Shown here in pieces: positions 46,933-55,683 of a stretch of 64,000 nt of DNA. The position numbers were made by a program, and so were the translations under genes. Each line of letters starts with the position of its first letter. Positions within the stretch are counted from its first letter, which is position 1. Source of the DNA: G964291335 sp964291335. Lineage in GTDB: Bacteria; Chloroflexota; Dehalococcoidia; Lucifugimonadales; UBA3495. The notes under the pieces are model-generated. The model was not told the DNA's origin. It saw nothing but the letters and a program-made list of their open reading frames with translations, and made no database searches. The stretch spans positions 1,240,001 to 1,304,000 of the forward strand of contig OZ219748.1 in NCBI GenBank assembly GCA_964291335.2, given 5' to 3'.

Positions 46933-47221
46933 ACAACATGCCCGTATGGGGCAATTTCACCTGGAAGAGGCAATCTTGGACGTCCTTTTGGAAGCGAAGC
47001 ATGAAGGAGATTGTTTGGGCCCGGCAGAAATCAGCCGACGGGCAGGAATATTCCGGGAGCGGGGAAGTGTAGATATTATGAACGACGCCATCGCAACGGG
47101 GGTGCTGGTAAAACTGCACGATGAAGGACGGGTTAATCGATGCACACAAAACGACGCTAACCGAGGCGGTTGGGAGCTGACCGACGCCGAGTTTGCCTTC
47201 CGCCGGGACGACGTGAGTTAG
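46913..47221 (+). CDS. Small winged-helix-like protein of the methyltransferase cluster
   Basis: 102 residues from ATG 46913 (GGAGG 11 bases before); a 46886 start is also possible. Contains LEEAILDVLLEAKHEGDCLGPAEISRRAGIF...IMNDAIATGVLVKLHDEGRV, which reads as a helix-turn-helix plus wing. Could be a regulator or specificity partner of the methyltransferase; no nuclease motif is seen. Overlaps the zinc-finger gene by 20 bases. Confidence 0.65.
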   Translation: MAGIRPKQHARMGQFHLEEAILDVLLEAKHEGDCLGPAEISRRAGIFRERGSVDIMNDAIATGVLVKLHDEGRVNRCTQNDANRGGWELTDAEFAFRRDDVS

Positions 47222-47542
47222 GTATATCGCTACCTATTTTCTACTCCGATTACGCCAAAGCAGGCAGGGAACCGGAGTTGGCGGTTGCCGCCGGCCGCCG
47301 GTCGGTGGGTTCCTTTTGCCATCGGTTGGCCCCGCCGGGCCGACGTCTGGCCTGGCTGATTGTGGGCGGCGCGCCGACTTTATCCCGCCCGACGCTATAG
47401 CTTCCCGGCTTCGGTATTCGCCCGGCGCCCCCGCCGTCGGGCAACCGTCCACCCAGGCGGCGGCGTGGGCCTGGGCCGGGTTGTAACTCTCCCCTGTCCG
47501 GTGTTACTATCTCCCTAACGTTGAAATCCGGGAGGTATCGCC
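47222..47542. other. Intergenic stretch after the methyltransferase cluster
   Basis: Composition returns to GC-rich at about 47265. No gene supported; a GGTGTTACTATC around 47500 precedes the VOC gene and may be promoter-related. Confidence 0.45.
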
Positions 47543-48061
47543 ATGTCGCTTGTTTCTAACCTGGGGCATGTGGGCATCATTTGCGACGACTTCTTGAAGA
47601 TGCGCGACTTTTATACCCGCGTTCTGGGCCTTACGGTTACCGATGAGGACCCGGAGCGGGGCAGCTGTTTCCTTAGCGCCGACCCGGCTAACGAGCACCA
47701 TGAGCTGAACCTGGGCCAGGCTAACGAGAGTCGCCCCCGCACTCGGAACGTCGGCCAGGTTTCCTTCATCGTTCCCAGCATGGCCGCGCTGCGCGAGCTG
47801 AACCGCCGTTTTCAGGAAGAAGGCACTCCCATCGTTCGCACCGTTACCCACGGCATCTCTAACAGCATCTACTTCCACGACCCGGAGGGCAACGTGGGCG
47901 AGGTTTATTACAAGACCGGCTTTGTGGTCCGGCAGGGCTTCAGCCGACCCATTGACCTGGATGCGCAGTCGGATGAGGAGATAATGGCCTTTGCCCAGAG
48001 CTTTGAGGCCAGCGAAGGACCTTTCCGGGGGGCCAGGCTGCCGGTCGGGCAGGCCGATTAG
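47543..48061 (+). CDS. VOC-family dioxygenase-like protein
   Basis: 172 residues, GGGAGG upstream. Two vicinal-oxygen-chelate modules: LGHVGIICDDFLKMRDFYTRVLGLTVTDED and GQVSFIVPSMAALRELNRRF...SIYFHDPEGNVGEVYY. Candidate metal ligands are His in LGHVG and the Glu of VGEVYY. Similar to single-domain extradiol dioxygenases. The HpaB-like hydroxylase gene follows after a terminator, so the two may serve one aromatic pathway. Confidence 0.82.
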   Translation: MSLVSNLGHVGIICDDFLKMRDFYTRVLGLTVTDEDPERGSCFLSADPANEHHELNLGQANESRPRTRNVGQVSFIVPSMAALRELNRRFQEEGTPIVRTVTHGISNSIYFHDPEGNVGEVYYKTGFVVRQGFSRPIDLDAQSDEEIMAFAQSFEASEGPFRGARLPVGQAD

Positions 48062-48089
48062 GGAAGCCCAATCGGGGTTTTTCCGGGGC

Positions 48090-48122
48090 GGGGCCGGCTG
48101 CAATGGCCGGCCCCGGTTTTAT
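48090..48122 (+). terminator. Rho-independent terminator after the VOC gene
   Basis: Stem GGGGCCGGC (48090-48098) / GCCGGCCCC (48106-48114) followed by GGTTTTATT. Confidence 0.75.
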
Positions 48123-48215
48123 TGATTGCCGGCGCGTGTGCCGGGAGTATAGTATCATTGGGGCTGGTGAGTATCGGCGCGCTTTTCCCGGCAGAGCCAA
48201 GGGTAGAGGTTGGTT

Positions 48216-49709
48216 ATGCTTCCGGACGTTTCTACCGCCGCCGGCGCAATGACCGGCGCCCGCTACGTTGCAAGCCTGCGCGACGGACGGGCGGTTTGGC
48301 TGGACGGCCAGCGGGTGGCCGACATACCGACTCACCCCGCTTTTACCGGCATAGTCCACGAATTGGCCCGCATCTACGACTTGCAGCATCGGCCCCCTTG
48401 CCAGGACGAGATGACCTTCATATCCCCGGAAACCGGCCGGCGGTGCAGCCTGTCCTGGCTGCTGCCCCGCACTCGGGAAGACCTGAAGCGCAAGCGGCGC
48501 AACAGCGAAATCTGGAACCGGGAAAGCTGGGGGCAACTGGGCCGCAGCCCGGATATTCTGGCTCCCCATATAACTGCCCTCTATGCCCTGCGCGCCGCGC
48601 TGGGGGCGGTCAGGCACCCCAGGTGCGACTTTGGCGAGAACATTGCGAATTACCATCGCTATTGCCAGGAAAACGACCTGTTTCTGACCCATGCACTGGG
48701 AGACCCCCAGGTGGACCGGAGTCAGCAGCCACGGAATGCGCAGCGCAACGCCGTTGAAGAGGAACTGGCTCTCCACGTGGTTGCAGAAACGCCCGAAGGG
48801 GTAATTGTTACCGGCGGCAAGCAGCTGGCTACCGCTGCCCCCATCAGCAACGAGACCTACGTTTCCCTGTCCGCCACCTTTTTGCGCCGTTCCAACCCCA
48901 ACTGCGTCCTGGCCTTTGCCATCCCCACCAATACCCCGGGCCTGAAGATTTTATGCCGGGAGCCGACGGCCCGGGGTTACGGCGGCTTTGGCCACCCCTT
49001 GAGCCTGAACTACGATGAACAGGACGCCATGCTCTTTTTTGAAGAGGCGCTGGTGCCCTGGGAGCGGGTTTTCCTGCTGTACGATTCAAGCCCCCTGGCC
49101 CAGCTGCTGGACCGGCGCACTAACTTCCAGGGTTGGCCCAACCTGGTGCGTATTCACGAGCGGATGAAGCTGCTGACGGCGGTAGCTACCCTCATCGCCG
49201 AGGCGGTTGGCGTCATCGAGTACCGGGCAGTGTCGGCCAAATTGGGAGAAATGGCTACCTATACCGAAATGTGGCGGCACGCCCTGGATGGCCTGGAGTA
49301 TAACGCTTTTCCGGTAGAGGACGGTTTAATGTCCCTGGGCGATATGAATGGCATGAACATTTATTTCAGCCAGATTTCCGCGCGAATGGTAGAGTTGCTG
49401 CGGGAGATCGCCGGTTCGGGCATCATTATGCAGCCCAGTGAAAATGACCTGGCTAACCCGGCGCTGCGGGGCCACCTGAACCGTTACATGCGCGGCAAGG
49501 GCGTGGACGTGGAGTATAAGTCGCGCCTTTTCCGGTTGGCGCACGACCTGGCCGTTTCTTCCTTCGGCATGCGCCAGGAGGTGTACGAATACTGGCACGG
49601 CGGCGACCCGGACCGTAACCGTATAAACCTGCTGCGGGTGTATGACCAGGCGGATATTACCCACCGGGTTAAAGATATGCTTTCCCGGCCCTTGTCCAGC
49701 GAAGGTTGA
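48216..49709 (+). CDS. HpaB-like 4-hydroxyphenylacetate 3-monooxygenase, oxygenase part
   Basis: 497 residues from ATG 48216, GAGG six bases upstream. Family layout: TGARYVASLRDGRAVWLDGQRV, ETPEGVIVTGGKQLATAAPISNE, HPLSLNYDEQDAMLFFEEALVPWERVF, and DMNGMNIYFSQISARMVELLREIAGSGIIMQPSENDL. FADH2-dependent hydroxylation of a phenol to a catechol; needs a flavin reductase (HpaC), which is not in the window. The neighbouring VOC and LigB genes could cleave the product ring. Confidence 0.9.
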   Translation: MLPDVSTAAGAMTGARYVASLRDGRAVWLDGQRVADIPTHPAFTGIVHELARIYDLQHRPPCQDEMTFISPETGRRCSLSWLLPRTREDLKRKRRNSEIWNRESWGQLGRSPDILAPHITALYALRAALGAVRHPRCDFGENIANYHRYCQENDLFLTHALGDPQVDRSQQPRNAQRNAVEEELALHVVAETPEGVIVTGGKQLATAAPISNETYVSLSATFLRRSNPNCVLAFAIPTNTPGLKILCREPTARGYGGFGHPLSLNYDEQDAMLFFEEALVPWERVFLLYDSSPLAQLLDRRTNFQGWPNLVRIHERMKLLTAVATLIAEAVGVIEYRAVSAKLGEMATYTEMWRHALDGLEYNAFPVEDGLMSLGDMNGMNIYFSQISARMVELLREIAGSGIIMQPSENDLANPALRGHLNRYMRGKGVDVEYKSRLFRLAHDLAVSSFGMRQEVYEYWHGGDPDRNRINLLRVYDQADITHRVKDMLSRPLSSEG

Positions 49710-49801
49710 AAAGCCGGGCACAGCAGCCCGATTGCCGTCACATCCCCTGGTCCCGGTTCCACCAGCGCCGGGTTTACCGGTTCCTGTTTCAGCCGTCAAA
49801 C

Positions 49802-49978
49802 TTACCCGCCCAGCAGCCGCTCTAAATAGCGCTGCAATTCCGCAAAACGGGCCGAGCGGCTGCCCAGCATAATCAAAGCGCCCAGCGCCAGGGCGATGGC
49901 AGACACCAGGACGCAGCCGGCTAACCCCAACAGATAGCGTTTCAGCCTGAACGTGGTCTCTTTTTCCTCAATGCACAT
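49802..49978 (-). CDS. Small single-span membrane protein
   Basis: 58 residues on the minus strand: charged N terminus, one membrane segment (YLLGLAGCVLVSAIALALGALIML), then SRSARFAELQRYLERLLGG. The ribosome-binding site is weak. No family recognised; the clear membrane pattern argues for a real gene. The 49979-50243 gap on its other side holds the promoter of the next gene. Confidence 0.45.
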   Translation of the reverse strand: MCIEEKETTFRLKRYLLGLAGCVLVSAIALALGALIMLGSRSARFAELQRYLERLLGG

Positions 49979-50182
49979 AGTTTCGCTATTTTCCCACAGA
50001 TGGGTTGGTCAAACCACCGGCGAAAGTGGATTTTAAGCCGGGTTATTTACCCCACGGGCGCAGCTTGCCCCGGGCAATGCCCGCTGACCCGCCTCCGCTC
50101 CGGTACGCTGACCGGGTTGCTCTTTTCCGGGACGACGGCCTTGTTGCCGTTCCGTCAACTACGGGCAACGCTATGCCGGCAG

Positions 50183-50213
50183 TTGGCATTTGTTCGATGC
50201 CTGGGTGTATAAT
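50183..50213 (+). promoter_or_regulatory. Promoter before the coiled-coil nuclease-like gene
   Basis: TTGGCA at 50183-50188 and TATAAT at 50208-50213, 19-base spacer, 30 bases before the start codon. Confidence 0.5.
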
Positions 50214-50243
50214 AGCCTCGAGATTTTCAAGGGGCCGAAAGTT

Positions 50244-50954
50244 ATGACTACCATCAACACTATTCAGGACTTGCTGGAACTTCTGCGCAGCCAACCCGGT
50301 TGGGCCGAGGAGCTCCGTGCCATTCTGCTTGCCAGGGAACTACTGGAGCTTCCTGCCACCGTCGCCGCCCTGGCTGAAGCAGTAGCGGAACTGACCAGGA
50401 TCGTCGAAGACATGAACCGGCGCCTTACGGCGGTAGAGCAGGATGTAGCCGTCCTGAAAGAGGATGTAAAGGTTCTGAAAGAAGACGTAAAAGGCCTGAA
50501 AGGAGATGTATCGAGCCTGAAAGGAGATGTAGGACGCTTGAAAGGTGGTGAATATGAACGGAACATGGCGCCCAAAGCCGTCGCCCGGACTATTGCGCAG
50601 CTGGGGTTCCGCGGAACCAGGGTAGTCATGAGCCAGATGACGGTTGCAGACCCCGACTTCAGCAGCGATATAGAGAATGCCTTAACTGCCGGTTCAGTCG
50701 ACGGCGAAGGCATTCGCAGCATCTTCGACACCGACCTGATAATCCGGTCTCGCGACGGGCGCTACGCCCTCTTTGAAGTCTCGGTTACGGCCGACGCTGA
50801 GGATATTACCCGCGCCCGCGCCAGGGCCGACATTCTGGTCCGTTCCTTCAAGACCGAGGTAATTCCGGCGGTCATTACCGCCAACCTGCCGGAACCCCTG
50901 GAACAGTCGGCCCGGGACGCCGGGGTAACCATCTTCATCATTCCAGAGGAGTAG
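50244..50954 (+). CDS. Coiled-coil protein with nuclease-like C terminus (DUF3782-like)
   Basis: 236 residues from ATG 50244. N-terminal helical part, then heptad units (LKEDVKVLKEDVKGLKGDVSSLKGDVGRLKG, about residues 72-102), and a C-terminal alpha/beta domain with DLIIRSRDGRYALFEVSVTA that resembles the D...E-x-(S/K) core of PD-(D/E)XK enzymes, although the last Lys is Ser. Found widely in Chloroflexota and cyanobacteria without known role. The internal 21-base repeats coding LK(E/G)DV(K/S) are prone to length change. Confidence 0.72.
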   Translation: MTTINTIQDLLELLRSQPGWAEELRAILLARELLELPATVAALAEAVAELTRIVEDMNRRLTAVEQDVAVLKEDVKVLKEDVKGLKGDVSSLKGDVGRLKGGEYERNMAPKAVARTIAQLGFRGTRVVMSQMTVADPDFSSDIENALTAGSVDGEGIRSIFDTDLIIRSRDGRYALFEVSVTADAEDITRARARADILVRSFKTEVIPAVITANLPEPLEQSARDAGVTIFIIPEE

Positions 50955-51232
50955 CGCTCCCGCCCGCGCCGGGCTTTTTCCCGTTTGCTGCAATGTCAAC
51001 ATCGGCTACGGCATAAGTAAAGCCGAAAAGCCGGCGTTGCCGGCCGCCCGGGTTTAACCGCCGGTCTTGACGGGTTAACCGGCAAACTATAGATTATAGA
51101 GGCTTCCCACTCCTTCGGAACCAAAGGGGCTAACCAGAACAGCCTTTGGCGGCAATAGTAGATTTCGAATAATATCGTCATTCGCCATCTTATTGCTGTA
51201 ATCAGCCGTCGGCGACCCCCCGTCGGCGCCCC

Positions 51233-51892
51233 ATGGTAGATTACTCGATGCAGGACAGCACAGAGCGGAATGAAGTTCCCGAAGTGGTAATCGGACGGCT
51301 GCCGCAATATGTGCGAGCGTTGGGCCAACTGTTGGATGAGGGCGTCCAGGTCGCCAACTCCCAGCAATTGGGAGAGAAGTTGCAGATAACTCCGGCGCAA
51401 ATCCGCAAGGATTTGAGCTATTTTGGCCGCTTTGGCAAGCAGGGGCGAGGCTACCGGGTACAGCATCTGCTGGATGAGTTGAAGCAGATTCTCGGGTTGA
51501 CCGTTACCTGGAACGTAGCGGTAATTGGCGTGGGGCGTTTGGGCCGAGCCATCCTTAACTACCCCGGCTTCACTCCCGACGGCTTTCAGTTGGTGGCCGC
51601 CCTGGATGACAACCCGGCGTTGGTGGGGGAAAAGGTTGGGGGGCTGACGGTACAGCCGGTTGCCCGGCTGGCCGCGGTGGTTAACCGCCATCAGGTCAGC
51701 ATAGCTATTGTCGCCGTCCCCATTACCCATACCCAGACGGTGGTTGACCAGTTGGTGGCCTGTGGCATTCGGGCCATCCTGAACTACGCCCCAACCACGC
51801 CCCAGGTGCCGCCGGGCGTCAACGTGCGCAGCATTGACCCGGTGCTGTCCCTGCAATCCATGACTTACCACCTGGCCAACGGCGTTGGCTGA
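51233..51892 (+). CDS. rex: Redox-sensing repressor Rex
   Basis: 219 residues. N-terminal winged helix (LPQYVRALGQLLDEGVQVANSQQLGEKLQITPAQIRKDLSYFGRFGKQGRGY) and Rossmann NADH domain (VAVIGVGRLGRAILNY). Represses fermentation and respiration genes when NAD+/NADH is high. Lies convergent with atpC. The 278-base upstream gap has no clear Rex site; start codon may also be ATG 51248. Confidence 0.95.
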   Translation: MVDYSMQDSTERNEVPEVVIGRLPQYVRALGQLLDEGVQVANSQQLGEKLQITPAQIRKDLSYFGRFGKQGRGYRVQHLLDELKQILGLTVTWNVAVIGVGRLGRAILNYPGFTPDGFQLVAALDDNPALVGEKVGGLTVQPVARLAAVVNRHQVSIAIVAVPITHTQTVVDQLVACGIRAILNYAPTTPQVPPGVNVRSIDPVLSLQSMTYHLANGVG

Positions 51893-51969
51893 CGCAACAA
51901 CCCGCTCCGGGCCGGCAGAGAAGGCTGCCCGGCCTGGTCTCTGCGGAACAAACCGGGGGCGGCACGGGC

Positions 51970-51985
51970 ATTTTCCGGGGAAAAT
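51970..51985. terminator. Short hairpin between rex and atpC
   Basis: ATTTTCC/GGAAAAT stem with a two-base GG centre between the two convergent genes. Too small to be sure. Confidence 0.3.
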
Positions 51986-52069
51986 CGGCGGGCGTAACAG
52001 CAATGCTACGCCCGGTTTCAGCCCCGTAACCGGCGGGCGGCTATACGCCCTGGGTCGGGGAAACCGGGG

Positions 52070-52510
52070 CTAGGCGCCGCCGACGGTCATGGCCCGCATA
52101 TCCGCCCCGGGCCGGCGCCGCCGGACAATGTTAAGGCGCATTCGAGCGCGCCGCATCGACGCCAGGGCCCGTTCCATTTCCAGGGTGGAAGTTTGGCTGC
52201 GCAGCCTTTCCTGCGCCCGCTCAATGGCCGCCTGCGCCCGTTCCACGTTAATTTCCTCGGAATACTCGCAAGCCTCGGCCAGAATGGTAACCCGGTTGGC
52301 CATAACTTCCATAAAGCCGCCGGTAACCGCAAGGTAAGAGGTCTCGCCATCCTTGCGCACCAGAACCTCCCCAGGCTGCAAAACCGTCATCAGCGGAGCG
52401 TGGCGGGGCAGAATGCCCAGCTGCCCTTCAATGCCGGGGGCCACCACCAGGTCCACGTCGTCGGCGTAAACCTCCCGCTCGGCAGTAATAATTTCCAAAC
52501 GCATGGGCAT
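52070..52510 (-). CDS. atpC: ATP synthase epsilon subunit
   Basis: 146 residues (or 144 from the second ATG). Beta-sandwich MRLEIITAEREVYADDVDLVVAPGIEGQLGILPRHAPLMTVLQPGEV, then the helical pair ERAQAAIERAQERL. Central stalk subunit. It starts 3 bases after the DprA-like stop and is cut off from atpD by that gene, so it probably depends on the inserted gene's promoter or read-through. Confidence 0.95.
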   Translation of the reverse strand: MPMRLEIITAEREVYADDVDLVVAPGIEGQLGILPRHAPLMTVLQPGEVLVRKDGETSYLAVTGGFMEVMANRVTILAEACEYSEEINVERAQAAIERAQERLRSQTSTLEMERALASMRRARMRLNIVRRRRPGADMRAMTVGGA

Positions 52511-52513
52511 GGT

Positions 52514-53215
52514 TTAAACCTCGATACTTAATGCCAACTGTCGGATCTGCGCTTCCGAGGTAGCCGCCCAATCAGCAAAGACAAACTGAACGGTTTTCGA
52601 GGTTAGGGGGATTGCCGCTGCTTCCTTCAACAATTTCCGGTTGCCAACCTCTGAAGCGCTTTGCTCGGGGTATTGAACCGCCCAAAGCCGTTTACCTTGT
52701 TTAATGCATTTACGGGCGGCGTCAATGGTGCCGCCGCTCTCCTGCGCCTCAACTACGACTAAACTCTCGGATAATGCGACAATCAACCGGTTCCTGGTCA
52801 TAGCCCGCCAGGCAGTCCAGGGAGCGCCTGGCTCAAACATGGAAACTGCCAGGAAGTTATGGTTCATTGCCACAAGCCCCGCCAAATCCCGCCGCACCCT
52901 GAACCGTTCTATACCTTCCGGTAAAACCGCAATAGTGCTGCCCCCGCCGGCCAACGCCACTTTATGCGCTTGTCGGTCAACCCCGCGGGCATATCCACTC
53001 ACGATAATTAAACCACGCCTGGCCGCCTCTTGCCCAAGCAGATATGCCCATTCCAGGGCCGGGTCGGAGGCATTTCTGGAGCCGCAAATGCCTATGCCCG
53101 GCTTGCTAAGCAGTTCCAGGTTGCCAATTGCGTGTAAAGTTTCTCCGTTAAGAGTCGGCCTCAAGTCCGCGATTCGGTCAAGGGTATAGTAATGGAAACA
53201 ACCGCAATCAGGCAT
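52514..53215 (-). CDS. DprA/Smf-like DNA-processing protein inside the atp operon
   Basis: 233 residues. Rossmann core of the DprA family: GIGICGSRNASDPALEWA, IIVSGYARGVDRQAHKVAL, STIAVLPEGI, RNRLIVALSESLVVVEAQESGGTIDAA. It lacks the N-terminal SAM-like and C-terminal winged-helix regions of full DprA, so it may be a stand-alone DprA-like/SLOG protein. Sits between atpD and atpC with its own promoter. Composition is less GC-rich than the atp genes, which fits insertion by transfer. Confidence 0.85.
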   Translation of the reverse strand: MPDCGCFHYYTLDRIADLRPTLNGETLHAIGNLELLSKPGIGICGSRNASDPALEWAYLLGQEAARRGLIIVSGYARGVDRQAHKVALAGGGSTIAVLPEGIERFRVRRDLAGLVAMNHNFLAVSMFEPGAPWTAWRAMTRNRLIVALSESLVVVEAQESGGTIDAARKCIKQGKRLWAVQYPEQSASEVGNRKLLKEAAAIPLTSKTVQFVFADWAATSEAQIRQLALSIEV

Positions 53216-53238
53216 AGCTTAACCGCACCTTTGTTTCA

Positions 53239-53269
53239 ATTATGCTATACCGGAACCGGCGGTTGTCAA
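53239..53269 (-). promoter_or_regulatory. Promoter for the DprA-like gene and atpC
   Basis: Minus-strand TTGACA (53269-53264) and CATAAT (53244-53239), 19-base spacer, in the atpD to DprA-like gap. Confidence 0.55.
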
Positions 53270-53294
53270 CCGGCTACTGTCAGATGCCCTTGAG

Positions 53295-54692
53295 TCAGGC
53301 GGTGGTGGCGGCCATCTGTTCCGCCTTTTCGATGGCTTCGTCGATGGTTCCCACCATATAGAAGGCCTGCTCGGGCAGCTCGTCGTGTTTGCCTTCCAGG
53401 ATTTCGGTAAAACCCCGAACCGTTTCCCGCAGGGGGACGTATTTGCCCGGCTGGTTGGTAAAGGCTTCGGCCACGAAGAAGGGCTGCGTCAGGAAGCGCT
53501 GAATTTTGCGGGCGCGAAACACTGCCTGACGGTCTTCTTCCGACAATTCTTCAATGCCGAGAATGGCGATGATGTCCTGCAAATCCCGGTAGCGCTGCAA
53601 AACCTGCTGCACGCCCCGGGCCGCCTGGTAATGCTCATCGCCCACGATACGGGGTTCCAGGATACGGGCGAAGGAGGCCAGCGGGTCCACCGCCGGGTAC
53701 AGGCCCTGGGCGGCCAGGGAGCGTTCCAGGGACACCACCGCATCCAGGTGGCCGAAGGTGGTTACAATCCCCGGGTCGGTGTAATCGTCGGCTGGCACGT
53801 AGATGGCCTGGAAGGAGGTAATTGAGCCGGACTTGGTAGAGGTAATCCGCTCTTGCAGGGCGCCCATTTCGGTGCTGAGGGTAGGCTGATAACCTACTGC
53901 GGAGGGCATGCGTCCCAGCAGGGCCGATACTTCCATTCCTGCCAGAATGTAGCGGTAAATGTTGTCGATGAAAAGAAGCACGTCCTGATGCTGCTCATCG
54001 CGGAAGAACTCGGCCATGGTCAGGCCGGTCAGTCCGATGCGGGCGCGCACGCCGGGGGTTTCGTTCATCTGCCCGAAAACCAGCACAGTGCTGTTCAGCA
54101 CCCCGGAATCCTGCATTTCGTGCCACAGGTCATTGCCTTCCCGGGAGCGTTCACCGACGCCGGCGAACACCGATACGCCCTGGTGGACGGCGCCGATATT
54201 GCGAATCAGTTCCTGGATAATCACCGTCTTGCCCACGCCGGCGCCGCCGTAGGCGCCCACCTTGCCGCCCTTGGGAAAGGGGGTAATCAGGTCGAAAACC
54301 TTGATGCCGGTCTCCAGAATTTCGATTTCAGGGTTCTGGTCGTCGAAGGCCGGGGCGCTGCGGTGAATCGGCCAGCGCTGGCCCGCTTCCACCGCCCCCA
54401 GGTTATCCAGGGGGGAACCGGTAACGTCAAACAGGCGGCCCAGGGTTTCCGGCCCCACGGGAACCGTCACCTTTTCGCCGGTATCGGCAACTTCAACGCC
54501 CCGGGCCAGGCCATCGGTGGAACCCAGGGCCAGACAGCGCGCCCAGTTGTTGCCGATGTGCTGCTGCACTTCCAGCACCAGCCGCTCGCCGCCGTTATCC
54601 AGCTCCAGGGCGTCGAACAGGTTGGGCAATTGATCCGGCGGAAACTCCACATCCACCACAGTACCAATTACCTGTACGATTCTTCCGGGCAT
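53295..54692 (-). CDS. atpD: ATP synthase beta subunit
   Basis: 465 residues. P-loop GGAGVGKTVIIQELI, catalytic GVGERSREGNDLWHEM, DELSEED-like ELSEEDRQAV, and the C-terminal helix. Catalytic subunit of F1. Standard length. Confidence 0.98.
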   Translation of the reverse strand: MPGRIVQVIGTVVDVEFPPDQLPNLFDALELDNGGERLVLEVQQHIGNNWARCLALGSTDGLARGVEVADTGEKVTVPVGPETLGRLFDVTGSPLDNLGAVEAGQRWPIHRSAPAFDDQNPEIEILETGIKVFDLITPFPKGGKVGAYGGAGVGKTVIIQELIRNIGAVHQGVSVFAGVGERSREGNDLWHEMQDSGVLNSTVLVFGQMNETPGVRARIGLTGLTMAEFFRDEQHQDVLLFIDNIYRYILAGMEVSALLGRMPSAVGYQPTLSTEMGALQERITSTKSGSITSFQAIYVPADDYTDPGIVTTFGHLDAVVSLERSLAAQGLYPAVDPLASFARILEPRIVGDEHYQAARGVQQVLQRYRDLQDIIAILGIEELSEEDRQAVFRARKIQRFLTQPFFVAEAFTNQPGKYVPLRETVRGFTEILEGKHDELPEQAFYMVGTIDEAIEKAEQMAATTA

Positions 54693-54742
54693 ATCCTGGA
54701 CCTCCCATGTCCTTCAGCTTTTGGAACAATAAAGGGCGGTGG

Positions 54743-55606
54743 TCAGCCTTCCAGGGCTATCTGACCGCCCACCAAATCCAGCAGTTCGTTGGTAATGCTA
54801 TCCTGCCGCAGCTTGTTCATCACCAGGGTCAGGTCGCCGGCCAGGGACCTGGCGTTGTCCGTAGCGTTGCGCATGGCCACCATGCGGGCCGACTGCTCGC
54901 TGGCGACCGATTCCAGCAGGGCGTGGTAAACCTCCATATCCACGAACTGAGGCAGCAGGGAACCCAGCACTGTCAAGGCGTCGGGTTCATAGATGTACCC
55001 GGCGCGGTCGGCGGCGGACAGGGTAGCCGGCGCAACCGGCAGCAGCTTTTCCACCACCGGTTCCTGGGACATGGTGGAGATGAACCGGGTATAAACCAGG
55101 TAAACCTCGTCCATTTCACCGTTAAGGAAATTATCGATCAGCATCCGGGAAATGGGCATGGTATCGGCAACGGCCGGCCGGTCGCCCACATCGGCGAACA
55201 CGGCCAGCAAGTCCTGCCCGTAGCGGGCCATAAAGTCCCGTCCCTTGCGGCCGATGGCGATGCTGCGGGTGGGAACCGACTGCTCCAGGATGAATTGGGC
55301 CACCCGCCGGTTGATGGTAGAGTGCATTCCGCCGGCCAGGCCCCGGTCGGGGGTAATAGCCAGGAGGCCAATGCGCTGCGCTTGGCGCTGTTCCAGCAGC
55401 GGGTGCAGGGCGGCGCCGTCTTCAGCGGGCTGGGCCGCCAGGTGGGCGATAACCTGGTAGATTTTTTCGGCGTAAGGCCGGCCCTGCAGCACGGCGTTCT
55501 GGGCGCGGCGCATTTTGGAGGCGGCGATGAGCGACATGGCGTTGGTTACCTTGCCGGTATTTTCCACGCTGCGAATTCGCCGCCGTATGTCTCTTACGCT
55601 TGGCAT
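54743..55606 (-). CDS. atpG: ATP synthase gamma subunit
   Basis: 287 residues. MPSVRDIRRRIRSVENTGKVTNAMSLIAASKMRRAQ at the N terminus and the C-terminal MVAMRNATDNARSLAGDLTLVMNKLRQDSITNELLDLVGG. Central rotor shaft. Confidence 0.97.
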   Translation of the reverse strand: MPSVRDIRRRIRSVENTGKVTNAMSLIAASKMRRAQNAVLQGRPYAEKIYQVIAHLAAQPAEDGAALHPLLEQRQAQRIGLLAITPDRGLAGGMHSTINRRVAQFILEQSVPTRSIAIGRKGRDFMARYGQDLLAVFADVGDRPAVADTMPISRMLIDNFLNGEMDEVYLVYTRFISTMSQEPVVEKLLPVAPATLSAADRAGYIYEPDALTVLGSLLPQFVDMEVYHALLESVASEQSARMVAMRNATDNARSLAGDLTLVMNKLRQDSITNELLDLVGGQIALEG

Positions 55607-55683
55607 ATGCTTCCTGGTGATTTATTCATCCGCCGGAAGCAGCGAAGGGTTTGCTGTCCTTCCTGTCTTCCGTTGGAAGTTAA

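Noticed and set aside
46747..47221. Restriction endonuclease partner of the methyltransferase
   Set aside because: Neither small protein shows PD-(D/E)XK, HNH or GIY-YIG residues; kept as unknown partners.
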